In this document: one piece after another, positions 1-10,910 of the stretch | Numbering within the stretch: the stretch's first letter is position 1 | How the letters are laid out: each line of letters begins with the position of its first letter | Assembly (NCBI GenBank): GCA_022457065.1 | Contig: JAJGBQ010000001.1 | Span: 5,766,001 to 5,830,000, forward strand | DNA length: 64,000 bases | Direction: 5' to 3' | Origin: Curvularia sp. ZM96 | Lineage: Eukaryota > Ascomycota > Dothideomycetes > Pleosporales > Pleosporaceae | Program-made: the position numbers and the translations under genes | Notes under the pieces: generated by a model | Database searches by the model: none | What the model was told of the DNA's origin: nothing | What the model saw: only the letters and a program-made list of their open reading frames with translations

Positions 1-1607
1 CATCCAGTACTCGGACAAAGGCATCTGGTCTGTGCGGTTCACAGCGTGGTATTTGGCTGGCTTGCTGCACCGTAATGAAGGCGACGATATCAAGCACGCA
101 GAAGCATCGATTAGGAACATGTACGTACCTACATGCACAAGTTTAGAAGAAAACAAAAGACTGATACAACGAACAAACAGATTAGCTTGCCAAATGACCG
201 ACGATTTCGATGCTCCATGGTACGGGACATGGAAGCTGTCACCAGATGAGCCTGACCCTACACCGGATTCTACGTTATATCATCCAAAGATATACGTACG
301 TTTTGTATGAACAGTGCCACTTTCACCCTGACTAAAGAGGATAGACATCATACGATCCCAATTGGCGGGAGTTCATCGGCAGCCAACTGATCCAAATTGT
401 GGAAGAATTCGAACATCTCCTCCCTGCCACTCTCGTTGCCTCCATTGAAGATTCACTGGAGGTGGCTGCGATAGGCGGCATGAGACGAAACGGAACCTTC
501 CCACAAGACGACAACCTCACTATAGGCTACAGCAATCCCGCCATGATGCGTGCCCTAGTCGTGGGCTGGATTGGAGCACGGCGGAAGAACAGTACATTTA
601 TTGACTTCGCAAACAACCAAGGCAAAAAGATTCTCGAGCTATTCCAGCACAACGGCGCAGACACGCTTTCCGAGTACAACGCCCCAACCTACTACGGCAT
701 CGACATGTGGGCTCTCGGCGCGCAGATCAAGTACGGGCCCAAAGACTCGAGTATGACTACCGCTGCAAAGTACATACTACCCGTGTTATGGCAAGACCTC
801 GCCGACCACTTCAACGGGTACTTGGGCAATACCGTCGGACCCTACGATCGAGCATACACAAGAGACGCCACCCTCCACTCCACCGTCCTCTCACTCTTCC
901 TCTGGGGTCTCTGGGGCCAGAGTGCAACACCGCAGCCCCCCAAAACTGAAGGCGACCTCCTCTACGACGTAGCTCAAGGCGCCTCCATAGCCCTCATCAT
1001 CGACACCGTCGCCCCTTTCATCCCTACCAACGTCCCCCAAGCATTTCTCCCTTCCTCCCCCTCCCTCTCCTCGCCCCGTCTACTGACCAAACCCGTCTAC
1101 GACGATATATCGCATCCGCCGCGCATCGCCACCAGCTGGATTAGCAAACACCTCATGATCGGGGGGATGTCACTCAACGAGACAAAAAACAGAGGCGACC
1201 AATTCGTCCCCGCAATCGTGCACTGGGCTGGTGATCAACGCCGGAAGCCCTACCCACTGAACACTTTCTTCTCGCTGTATCCATCCGCTAGCGCCATTCA
1301 TGCTGTTGCGTCGCCGAATCACCTCTCGATTAGTTATCCTAATCGCACACAGCAAGGAGCTGATATCTTTACTTTTGCGGTGTCGAATGTGCCGCCGAGT
1401 TGGACGCTGGGGACGGGGTGGCGCATCGGTGGGTTGGAAGACTTGCCGTGTGTAGCGATCAGTGTTGAGGCCGAGGGCTTGCAGAAGCAGAATGTGACGT
1501 ATGGCGAGTCCTTGAGAAATCACTTGTTTTATAACATTTCGTATGTGGTACCGGAGGAGTTTGAGGGCGTGCCGAGGATAGAGTTGGATATTAGGTATAC
1601 GTGTTAG
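1..1607 (+). CDS. conserved fungal hypothetical protein, 3' part (5'-truncated by window edge)
   Basis: Reading is open from base 2. Exons: 2-120, 181-295 and 345-1607, with introns 121-180 (60 nt, GTACGT...CAG) and 296-344 (49 nt, GTACGT...TAG); all joins keep frame. The segment runs through motifs such as SYDPNWREFIG, YSNPAMMRALVVGW, DFANNQGKK, SEYNAPTYYGIDMWALG and GPYDRAYTRD. I recognise this as a widely conserved, uncharacterised family of filamentous ascomycetes. The W/Y/G-rich helical pattern suggests an alpha-helical barrel, possibly carbohydrate-related, but I cannot name a function. Several N-x-S/T sites fit a secreted or ER-lumenal protein; the N-terminus that would carry a signal peptide is outside the window. 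An in-frame GTG at 399 is internal, not a start. Confidence 0.75.
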
Positions 1608-1678
1608 GTCTATTTGGCTGGAGGAAGTAAGGAGCACAATTCTATTGTCTTCAACAAGTCACTCATAAACCCCCCTTT

Positions 1679-3581
1679 CTACATGCCCAAAACGCCCTTG
1701 AGTCCTCTAACTTTGCCCCTGAGATTTCCATACCCCAGCCACACAATGCCCTGCGCCATATTCCAAGCCTTGAGTCCTGCACCCTCGCCCTGCAGGGGGA
1801 TGTCCATGGGCGGTGGAATACCTGTCTTGATGCCTGCCCATGCCCACCGATCCCTCGTGATACTCTTCTGGTTGCATAAACTCCTCAACCCTTCTTTGCC
1901 TGCGAAACGGCCGTATCCACTGCCCTTGGTACCACCGAACGGCATTTGCACCATGTAGTAGACAGCAAAGTCGTTTACAGCCACCATGCCAGCTTGCAGG
2001 GAGCGCACAACAAGCTCGAGGTCGCGGGTGGAAGAGCCAAAGACGGAAGAGCCCAGTGCGTACGAGGTGCTGTTTGCGATTGAGATGGCGTCGTTGACGG
2101 ATTCAGCCCGCATGAGCAGGAAGACGGGTGCAAAGAGCTCGGTTTGAGCGATCTTCATGTCAGATGTGACGTCGACTATGAAGGTTGGCGTGAAGTAATG
2201 GCCTTTGGGGAAGTCGGGGTGAATATATCGCTTTCCGCCTGCTAGAACACGAGCACCGTTATTGACTGCATCTTGTATGAGATCCTCAAGCTTCGAATAA
2301 CCTGCGTCGGAAATGGAGGCGCCAATATCGATAGGTACGTCGGACGAACTGTTCAGTATGGAACCAGGACGGAGAGCACGAATTTTTGGTGTGAGGTACT
2401 CGATTAGGCGGTCGTAGACTTTTGGAAGCGCAATGACACGCTCGATTCCGATACAGTTTTGGCCTGCAGACTGGAAGGTGCCGCGCATCAGGATGCTGGC
2501 GATACGCTTGAAGTCGCTGTTGGATATATCGTCCAGGACTATAGCTGGGTCTTTTCCTCCAAGCTCTACGCATACCGGTGTCAATGCCTTTGCAGCCGAG
2601 GCACAAACATGGTGTGCCACTGGGCGTGAACCGATGAAGGTTATATGCGAGATGGACGGATGCGAAGTAAGATAGTCGGCAACGTTGGGCCAGCATACCA
2701 CTGATTGTACGATATCAGGCGAGTGACCGCATGCTTCAAGGGCGCGGGTAGCGATGGACGCAAAGTAGGACGACGACCAGGCGGTAGCTTCGGAGCCTTT
2801 AACTATGATGGCGTTGCCGGCGAAAATGGAGGCTATTACAGGGCTGATGAGGTTGTGGAAAGGGTAGCTAGCCCAAGTCAGCCAGAGTCATTCCTTGTTC
2901 GCGGCCACGCAATACTCACTTCCAGCTCACGCAGGCCGCCACTACACCTAATGGCTCCCAGACAACCTCATTCCACTTGTACATCATGAGGAAGTTCGTG
3001 TCTCTCCTCTCAGCCTTCAAGCTCTTCTCCCCGTGCTTGATTGTCCACCTCAGCTTCTCCACTGTGACCAGTATTTCACCCAAACTCGCATCCACCATAG
3101 TTTTGCCCGAGTCCAAGCACGCAACCCGTGCAATTGCCTCTTGGTTTTCGAGGATAAACTTGAGCATTGTGCGTAGAACCTTTCGTCGTTGCAGAAAGCT
3201 TGTTTGAGCCCATTTCACTTGAGCAGCTTTGGCTTTGGCAATTGCGCGATCGATACCGTCTGGAGTGGAGGGGTTGATGCGCCCGAGGGCTTCACCGGTC
3301 GCGGGAGCGTAGCATTGGATCAATGCAGAGCCAGATACCTGTATCAAGTCAATTGCTGCACTCGGTGTTGAGAGAGTAATCCGTACCTTTAGTCCAGGTT
3401 CCTGAAGCACTTCGCCCTTCCATCCCTTCTCGGCTTCCTTGGGTGTTTCTACCGTGTACGGGACGGGCTCTTCAGGATCGGCACGGCATGTGAGCCAGAT
3501 GAAAGAAAGGGCAGCTATCCAGAGCGTGCCGTACAAAGCAATATTAAAATCATTGTCAGCATGTGAGGTTATTCGGTCCAT
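1679..3581 (-). CDS. MSC7: aldehyde dehydrogenase, membrane-anchored, MSC7-like
   Basis: Exons on the minus strand: 3581-3387, 3338-2920 and 2867-1679 (600 aa). Starts at an ATG whose first ~35 residues contain a hydrophobic segment (YGTLWIAALSFIWLTC), giving an N-terminal membrane anchor. The ALDH fold follows, with the cofactor-side motif CVELGGKDPA and the catalytic-cysteine block GQNCIGIER. This layout matches the fungal Msc7 family, putative aldehyde dehydrogenases of the ER/endomembranes with unsettled substrates. The intron 2919-2868 is inferred from the ACVSW|NYPFHN join. The intron 3386-3339 is 48 nt, a multiple of three with no stop, so its retention would add 16 residues. It is removed here because splicing restores the conserved GLKVSGS...CYAPATGE spacing. 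Tail-to-tail with the upstream gene (71 bp). Confidence 0.9.
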
Positions 3582-3867
3582 TGCGGAGTACCGGCGCGCA
3601 TGCGGCCAGTTGTCGCGTGTGTCGCTTCAGGGAAATGCAACGCTGGACCCTGACACGAAGGTCGAATCGGAAATGGCGCTAAAACGCGTGGTCATCTGCA
3701 AGCGAAAATACATCAACTTCACACGCTGTTTGTGTTAGCAGAAACTTGGTATCAATAATGTGTGTTTGGTGGTATCATTTCTCCATTAATCGTCATCATG
3801 TGTCTGCTATACATGTTTCTCTCATCATTCCTTCACAGGCCCTGGATGCACAACAGCCCTTCCGCAC

Positions 3868-4950
3868 TTAGCGTGCGTTGTTCTTGGGCGCCTCCAGAGG
3901 TGGCCCGGTAGGCGTAGTGTAGCACTTGGTCATACCACCGTCAATGACAAAGTCGGTTCCGTTAACAAAGCTGCTCTCGTCACTGGCAAGGAAGAGGACA
4001 CCCTGGGCCTGCTCAACAGCCTCGCCAAAACGACCGGTAGGGAAATGAACTTCGCGGCGGTGGCGCTTCTCCTTGTCATCGCCGAGCCAGTCCTGAAGGA
4101 GAGGAGTGCTGTGATTGTTAGCTTTGTACGGATCAAATATCACGCCGCAGAAAAACCTACTTCAACGGTGCTGGGCACAGCGAGTTAAATCTGAAGCCCT
4201 CACGTGCGTGAACCATGGCCAACTCCCTTGTCATGGCCAGGACAGCGCCCTTGCTTGCGGTGTATGCAAGCTGTGGTGTTGCGCTACCAACCAATGCAAC
4301 TACACTAGCGGTGTTGATAACGCTCGTCTTCTTCTTTCCGTGCTTCCTGAAGCTGTTGACTGCGTGCTTGCAGCCGAACCACACGCCCTTGACGTTGATG
4401 GCCTGTGTCAAGTCCCAAATCTTCTCGGGCGTGTTGACAGCATCGTCGTCGTTGGCATGCATGATGCCTGCATTGTTGAACAGGACATCTACACCGCCCC
4501 AGGAATCCACGTGCTCGATCATAGCCTGAACATCGGCTTCCTTGGATACATCGGTAATCCTGGTTTCAACCTTCTTGGCCTCTGGAACCACCTCTTTCAG
4601 CTTGGCAGCAGCCTTTTCCAGGGCTGGGCCAGAAATGTCAGAAAGAAGGACATTGGCGCCTTCTCGTGCAAAGAGAATGCCGGTCTCAAGACCGATTCCA
4701 CTATACATTGTTAGTATGTGATTGTAGACACAGGGTGGTTGGAGGCGCCATGACAGTCCACCAACACCCCAACAACGAATGCAGCATTAAGTCTTGAACA
4801 AGATCAAGTGTGCCAGCTTTCTTCAGTTTGGCAGTGTCCAATTGACGTGATTTTTGCAGGATATTTGGGGGAGGCATGATGTTACAGAGGGAATCTTGCT
4901 TACCCAGCTCCTCCGGTAATGATACAGTTCTTGTTCTCCAGACGGCCCAT
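3868..4950 (-). CDS. short-chain dehydrogenase/reductase (classical SDR)
   Basis: Exons: 4950-4904, 4700-4161 and 4108-3868 (275 aa). The first exon encodes MGRLENKNCIITGGAG, and the join gives the Rossmann motif TGGAGGIG. Further on come NNAG (cofactor site), INTAS with the catalytic Ser, and the catalytic YTASK. The C-terminal FLASDESSFVNGTDFVIDGG is typical of FabG-like and hydroxysteroid-type SDRs, so an NAD(P)-dependent carbonyl/alcohol oxidoreductase is certain but the substrate is not. The first intron is long for this window (4903-4701, 203 nt, acceptor TATAG); the second (4160-4109, 52 nt) is ordinary. The start was chosen because it supplies the missing first beta-strand of the Rossmann fold. 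Confidence 0.9.
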
Positions 4951-5879
4951 GTTGAATATCTAGTCTTGACGTTGATCTCGGTGCAGAGTAGTAAAGAGAC
5001 TGCAATGGTGTCAATCGTTGCTGTGGGCAAGGCAAAGTTTTGTGTCAAGCCATGGAAATATGACTAATATAAACTAGACGGGAGCGTCATGAGGGCAGCA
5101 GGCTGGGCCGTGGATGGGGAAGGTATGCCACACAGGCAGCGATATGGACAAGGACTCCACACTTACCGTTGGATCGGGCGTCCGAGTGTGTGCTGGCGTA
5201 TGGGAACGTGGACGGCTTCACGAAAGCAAAGGAGGGGAGATGGTGGACGGGTAATCACGGGCAGCGAACCGATCATTCAGACAGTCACGGCTCCGCAAAT
5301 CGGCCCATTGCATTGATAGACGACGATAAGGTCACCGAGATCGCGTTTGCTGCTGTCATACCTGGGCGGGTTGCAATTACGCGGTGGATTGGTTCACGAT
5401 AGCAGCCTTGCTTGAATGGCTGTCGCATGGCACCCATGCTACCGACGGCGATTCTATCTGATATAACTGTGGGCGTACCCCGCCATTCGGCCGTGACGTG
5501 CTGCTCGCTGTGGTAGGTCTGGCGGTTCGCGGCTTATCACGGAGTTTTCACATAGGGAGTTATCTTGTCGCGTTGGATAGGGGTGCATAGGACTGCCGCG
5601 TGCGAGGATGGCAGATAGCAGGCGGGTGAGAAATGCAATATATAGGCTGTACGCGCCTGCACGCCGAATCCTATGATGTAGCTTCGTGCATCCCAGCCCG
5701 CGTTCCCATCACCCCTCATTGGCCCAAGCTCTATCGCATGCAGACTGCCTTTGGCTGCATCTCCTCCACAGTCGCGTGTCTACTGAAACCCTGATTGCGC
5801 CGAGGAAATTTGCTTCTCTTGCTGGCCATTCTTCAGCCTTCCCATCTTCCTCACCACACCTTAATCGTCCCTCTCCATC
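4951..5879. other. intergenic, divergent promoter region
   Basis: About 0.9 kb between two divergently transcribed genes. I see no supported gene or RNA here; open frames are short and lack family signatures. It presumably holds both promoters. Confidence 0.5.
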
Positions 5880-7469
5880 ATGCCCGCTGAATTCGACCCC
5901 TCCACCTTGACGGCCGAGCGGTTGCCCGAACTTCTCAAAGATGACTTGTCGGTCAAGGTCGCAGGTATCGACGTCGATGGTATATTGCGCGGAAAGCTCA
6001 TGGCCAAGAAGAAGTTCCTCAGCATCGCCAACGAAGGCTTCGGCTTCTGCAGTGTCATTTTCGGCTGGGACATGCATGACCAGACATACTTCAAAGAGCT
6101 GGCCATATCGAACAAGGAAAATGGCTATCGCGACTTGATCGCCATACCAGATCTCTCTTCCTTCCGCAGGATACCATGGGAGGACAATGTGCCTTTCTTC
6201 CTCATCAGCTTCCATGATCCCGATACCAAAGGCACTCTGAGCGCATGCCCAAGAAGCCTACTCAAACGCACTGTAGACAAACTCAAGGATAATGGATATG
6301 GTGCTATGGCTGGAGGTGAGTCAAGCGTCTGTGAAAGACCGGATACTGCGCGTCATCAATGAAGCTGATGTGTATTTGTCCAGCCGAGTACGAGTTCTAC
6401 CAGTTCCGCGCACCCCAAACTCACGACGGATCGGAAAAGAACACTTCGAGCACAGCATCCTTTTTGCGCGACAACCCAGTCACTGCTCTGCCCAGTCTCA
6501 CAGAAGGCATGTTTGGATACAGCATCACGCGACCAGTCCACAACCAGGATTACTACTATAGTATCTTCAATACATGTGCCCAGTTTGGCTGTGGCATTGA
6601 AGGATGGCATACCGAATCTGGTCCAGGAGTTTTCGAGGCGGTAAGCCGTGCATGCTGCATCGCGCTGTAAGATATTTGGGACTGACACATTACAGGCCCT
6701 CGAGTTTGGCGAAATTCAGCAAATGGCCGACAAAGCTTCGCTATTCAAGCTCGTTGTCAAATCTCTCGGATCCAAATACGGTATAACACCATGCTTCATG
6801 GCGAAACCGCGCGAAGGCCTCCCAGGTAACAGTGGACACATGCACGTATCCATTGTCGACAAAGAGGGAAAGAACCTGTTCTACCGCGGCGAAGAGGACA
6901 AGAATGCGCCCTACTCAGACATCCGGTACCTTTCAGATTTGGGTCGGCATTTCCTTGCCGGTCTTATCGACGGTCTTCCAGACATTATGCCCATTCTTGC
7001 ACCCAATGTCAACAGCTACAAGAGGCTAGTAGAGAACTTCTGGGCGCCCGTCACAGTATCATGGGGACTCGAGCACCGCGCTGCTTCTATCCGACTCATC
7101 TCACCCCCTACCTCTTCTCCCAAGGCCACTCGTTTTGAAGTGCGTGTCCCTGGCGCAGACACAAACCCTCACTTTGTGCTCGCCGCCATCCTAGCGCTTG
7201 GATGGCGAGGCATCGAGAAGAAGATGGAAATCAGCATACCTCCCCTCGGTAAGGGCGAGGACGTCGGCAGCGAAGCTGACAAGGGCGAACGACTAGCGAA
7301 GAGCTTGAAGGAAGCAACAGAGCGCTTCATGCGCAAGGAAAGTGTCGCGAGAGAAGTGTTCGGAGACCAGTTCGTCGATCACTTTGGTGGCACAAGGCAA
7401 CATGAGATTAGACTCTGGGATGAGGCAGTTACCGATTGGGAGGTCCGAAGATATATCGAGACTGTATAA
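5880..7469 (+). CDS. glutamine synthetase-like enzyme (class I / FluG-type C-terminal domain)
   Basis: Exons: 5880-6315, 6384-6640 and 6696-7469 (488 aa); introns of 68 and 55 nt. The N-terminal beta-grasp half includes KVAGIDVDGILRGK. The catalytic half has the metal-binding GAEYEFYQF, EGWHTESGPGVFE, GNSGHMHVS and the arginine block RLISPP. These belong to the bacterial-type (class I) glutamine synthetase superfamily, separate from the fungal primary GlnA (class II). Fungal members include stand-alone relatives of the FluG C-terminus and gamma-glutamyl-polyamine/amine ligases. ATP-dependent amide ligation is likely; the amine acceptor cannot be read from sequence. No amidohydrolase (FluG N-terminal) domain is present. 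Probably cytosolic. Confidence 0.9.
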
Positions 7470-8025
7470 GAAGTTTAGAAAAAAAAAGAATAACTTGTCC
7501 AGGGCGAAGTAGAGTGTCTTCGTTGAACTATTGGATTCTTGAGATACCATAATTTTCATTGATTGTCTTGTTGCGTAGTCTTGCTTTGAAATTTGAATCG
7601 GTGCCGCGAAGCGCTCTTAGTTGTTCCTCTCACTGTCGACAGTTGCATGTTTCCTCATACGCGTACTGAAGGATACTGCGTCCTGTATCGCGCAGCGTGC
7701 AGCAGTAATAAACCGTCTTGCACTGTTGCTGTAGATTGCTCTGCAGGTTCCATCTGCTATGTAACATCCTTTTGTTGAATTCTGTGTTGAGATTTTCCAT
7801 CATGGCTGGATCAAAGCCCGATAATCTCGAAATACTGCGTGTCGGAAGCATCCCGTGTGCATCTCTGAGAGTAAAAGAACAGCGTCGTACATCGTTTGAG
7901 ACGCCTGTGGACCAAACCAATTGTTCATGGGCCTGGTTTGTCGTACCAAGTAAAAGCCTCATTCAGAACAAAGTCCTGTAGATGGAGTACGTCGAACCGT
8001 CTTCACCGTAATCAGCCGTCCTTGA
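7470..8025. other. intergenic between convergent genes
   Basis: About 0.55 kb that presumably holds the two 3' UTRs. No gene, repeat or RNA is visible. Confidence 0.5.
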
Positions 8026-8571
8026 TCATTCCGTCCCCGTACGAGGCGTAACATCCTCTCTCCTCCCCTCCCCCTCGCCACTCGTCGGCGTCTCCACCAC
8101 CACCCCAGGCACACTCTTCCTCTCTTTCTTCTTCTCTTTCGGCGCTGCACCGACCGGAAACCTTTTCTTGCCCCCGCAAACACCACACGTGACAACCAGC
8201 ACGTCTGCCCACGGTTTGCTGCCGCCTTTACTGAGATTCTCAATGGCGTGCGTTGCAGTGCGTCCCGGAACGAGAACCGTGTTGCAGCTTTTGCACAAAG
8301 AGCGCTTTAGTTCGATGGCGAGGCGCAGTTGGCCTTTTCGTGAGACTTGTTGCAGGTCGGATCCTAGGGCGAGTGCGATGGGGGATCGCAAGTGAGATTT
8401 GGGGTGTGCATTTGAGCCAGGCTGATTGTCTTGAGGGATATGAGAAGCGATTGGACAAGGCGATGAGGTTTGTAAGGTTAGGTATGTGGCAGCCTGGTAG
8501 AGAAAGGAAGAGCGCGCGTGCAAATGCTTGTTTGGAATGCCCTTGGTTTTCGGGGCTTTGACTTTGCTCAT
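8026..8571 (-). CDS. RPR2: ribonuclease P protein subunit, Rpr2/Rpp21/Snm1 family
   Basis: Single-exon gene of 181 aa. The N-terminus (KGIPNKHLHARSSFLYQAA) is the family hallmark: a basic stretch then an aromatic helix before the zinc ribbon. The zinc ligands are visible as CKSC near residue 93 and CGVC near residue 131, joined by a VPGRTAT loop. The C-terminus is lysine-rich, then acidic and disordered. The product would be a nuclear RNase P (possibly also RNase MRP) subunit working in 5' maturation of tRNA. The linker between the helix and the first zinc pair is longer than in human RPP21, and I see no intron that would shorten it. Confidence 0.85.
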   Translation of the reverse strand: MSKVKAPKTKGIPNKHLHARSSFLYQAATYLTLQTSSPCPIASHIPQDNQPGSNAHPKSHLRSPIALALGSDLQQVSRKGQLRLAIELKRSLCKSCNTVLVPGRTATHAIENLSKGGSKPWADVLVVTCGVCGGKKRFPVGAAPKEKKKERKSVPGVVVETPTSGEGEGRREDVTPRTGTE

Positions 8572-9070
8572 GATGGTCTTGGTTTCCTAGCAAGCAATTA
8601 CGGGGGATGCGTGGGCTTTCACGAGCTCGGTTTATGCTTGGGCGCTCTCTCATGTACGAGTCGTTCACCTGCGAGTACCTTATTAGACGCCCGTGCTCGT
8701 TTCCATTTCACTAGTGAATGTGAAAGGACATCAAAGACGTTTAGCGTATTGTGATTCAAGGCCGTCCGTTTGTGGCCTAGCGCGACGCCCAGCCAGGTGT
8801 CCCAAGCTTTTTACCTAGACATCAGCGTCCAGCGACCGCTCTTCTCCACCGTCAACACCATCACGAACCTCTCCCGCCGCCGAACCTCTCCAGCAGCCGC
8901 AATCGGAGCTCGCAGTCCAGTTGCTAATTTCTCTTTTTCCCAGTCTCTTCATATAATACTCACTTCCGCGACACACTTGCGACACGGCTTTGTTCAACAG
9001 CCTTGCTTGCGACGCGCGCAACCACCAACTCCATTCTCTAGCCACACGCATCTAAGACACACAAGCCATC
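8572..9070. other. intergenic, divergent promoter region
   Basis: About 0.5 kb between RPR2 (minus) and SUB2 (plus), with a pyrimidine-rich leader before SUB2. No other feature is seen. Confidence 0.5.
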
Positions 9071-10910
9071 ATGTCTCACGAGGAAGACCTCATTGACTAC
9101 TCCGACGAGGAGATCCAGACCGAGGCGCCTGCCAACGGCGGTGCGGCTGCAAAGGGCGGTCTCGCCGCGGACGCTGCTGGCGATAAGAAGGGCAGCTACG
9201 TCGGCATCCACTCTACCGGTTTCCGCGACTTTTTGCTCAAGGACGAGCTTGTGCGAGCGATTACGGACTGTGGCTTCGAACATCCTTCCGAGGGTTAGTC
9301 TAATTATTTCCCCTCAGCCTCCTCAACCTACAAGCGTCCGTCCATCAACGAAACGAGCCATGTCTGTAAAGAAAAGAAAGCGGCCATGATCTGTCTATAC
9401 ACGAGAGAAGTGGCGAGGGACCCAGTGCCTTCCGCTACGCACCAGCCTCGACGCACATTGCAAATGTGGTTGCACCGATACATGCATCAAGAAACCTAGC
9501 GGTGCCCGGCGGGCCTGCTTCAGTGGTCCTAGAGGACCGGTTTCAGCGGAGGAGCGCATGCTGTGGATGCGTAAGAGGAGGCGCTCATGGGAGACGGGGA
9601 GGATAGACAGACTGGCACGCGCGCTAGATGGAGGATTCTCGGCTACGCAAGATGGACGGACGCTTCGATCCCCACGCTTCGTTTCGACCGCTTAAGACAT
9701 ATTCTGACATACTTTGTGCCCTACAGTCCAGCAAGTTACCATTCCCCAGGCCATTCTTGGAAACGATGTCCTTTGCCAGGCCAAGTCCGGTCTCGGAAAG
9801 ACTGCCGTCTTCGTCCTCGCCACGCTCCAACAGATGGAGGAGAAGCCTGAGCCCGGTGTTGCGACCATCCTCGTCATGTGCCACACTCGTGAGCTGGCCT
9901 ACCAGATCCGTAACGAATATAACCGATTCGCCAAGTTCCTTCCCGACGTCAAGGTTGGCGTCTTCTACGGAGGAACGCCCGTGCAGAAGGACATTGAGCT
10001 CCTCAGCAACAAGGATACTCATCCCCACGTCATTGTAGGAACACCTGGACGTATCAACGCTCTCGTTCGCGACAAGCACCTCCGTCTCGCCAACCTGAAG
10101 CACTTTGTCCTCGACGAATGCGACAAGATGCTTGACCAGCCCGGTTCGTATTAACCTGAAAGTTATCACACACCCGCTAACATGGTGCAGATATGCGCAA
10201 CGATGTCCAGGCCATCTTCCGTGCTACTCCTCAGCACAAGCAGGTCATGATGTTTTCAGCCACGCTCAACAAGGACGTGCGCGTCATCTGCAAGAAGTTC
10301 ATGCAGAACCCGCTTGAGATCTACGTCGACGACGAGAAGAAGCTGACGCTGCACGGTCTGCAGCAATACTACATCAAGCTGGACGAGAAGGAGAAGAACC
10401 GCAAGCTCAACGACCTGCTGGACAACCTCGAGTTCAACCAAGTCATTATCTTTGTGCGTTCGACTCTGCGCTGCTCGGAGCTTGACAAGCTCCTCCGCGA
10501 GTGCAACTTCCCTAGTACTGCTGTCCACTCTGGTATCAGCCAAGAAGAGCGGTATGTTTTGAGCAATCCATGGATGGGAACTTGAATACTAACGACAGCA
10601 CAGTATCAAGCGCTACAAGGAGTTCAAGGAATTCCAAACACGTATCTGTGTGTCGACCGACATTTTCGGACGTGGTATCGATGTCGAGCGCATCAACGTA
10701 GCCATCAACTACGACATGCCCGATGCGGCGGACGCCTATCTTCACCGTGTGGGTCGTGCTGGACGTTTCGGAACGAAGGGTCTCAGTATCTCGTTTGTCA
10801 GCAGCCCTGAGGACGAGACTGTTCTCAAGTCCATCGAGGAGCGATTCCAGGTTGAGCTTCCCGAGTTCCCCGAGGACGGTGTCAACTCAGCCTCGTACAT
10901 GGACAACTAA
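9071..10910 (+). CDS. SUB2: DECD-box ATP-dependent RNA helicase SUB2 (UAP56)
   Basis: Exons: 9071-9293, 9727-10143, 10191-10551 and 10604-10910 (435 aa). All core helicase motifs are present: Q-motif region (GFRDFLLKDEL), Walker A variant AKSGLGKTA, TPGR, DECD (as LDECDKML), SAT (MFSATL), and the C-terminal VSTDIFGRGID and HRVGRAGRFG. This is the spliceosome assembly and mRNA export helicase acting with Yra1/ALY and THO in the TREX complex, in the nucleus. The first intron (9294-9726) is 433 nt, far longer than the other two (47 and 52 nt). The N-terminus is acidic (EEDLIDYSDEE), as usual for the family. Near-certain assignment. Confidence 0.97.
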
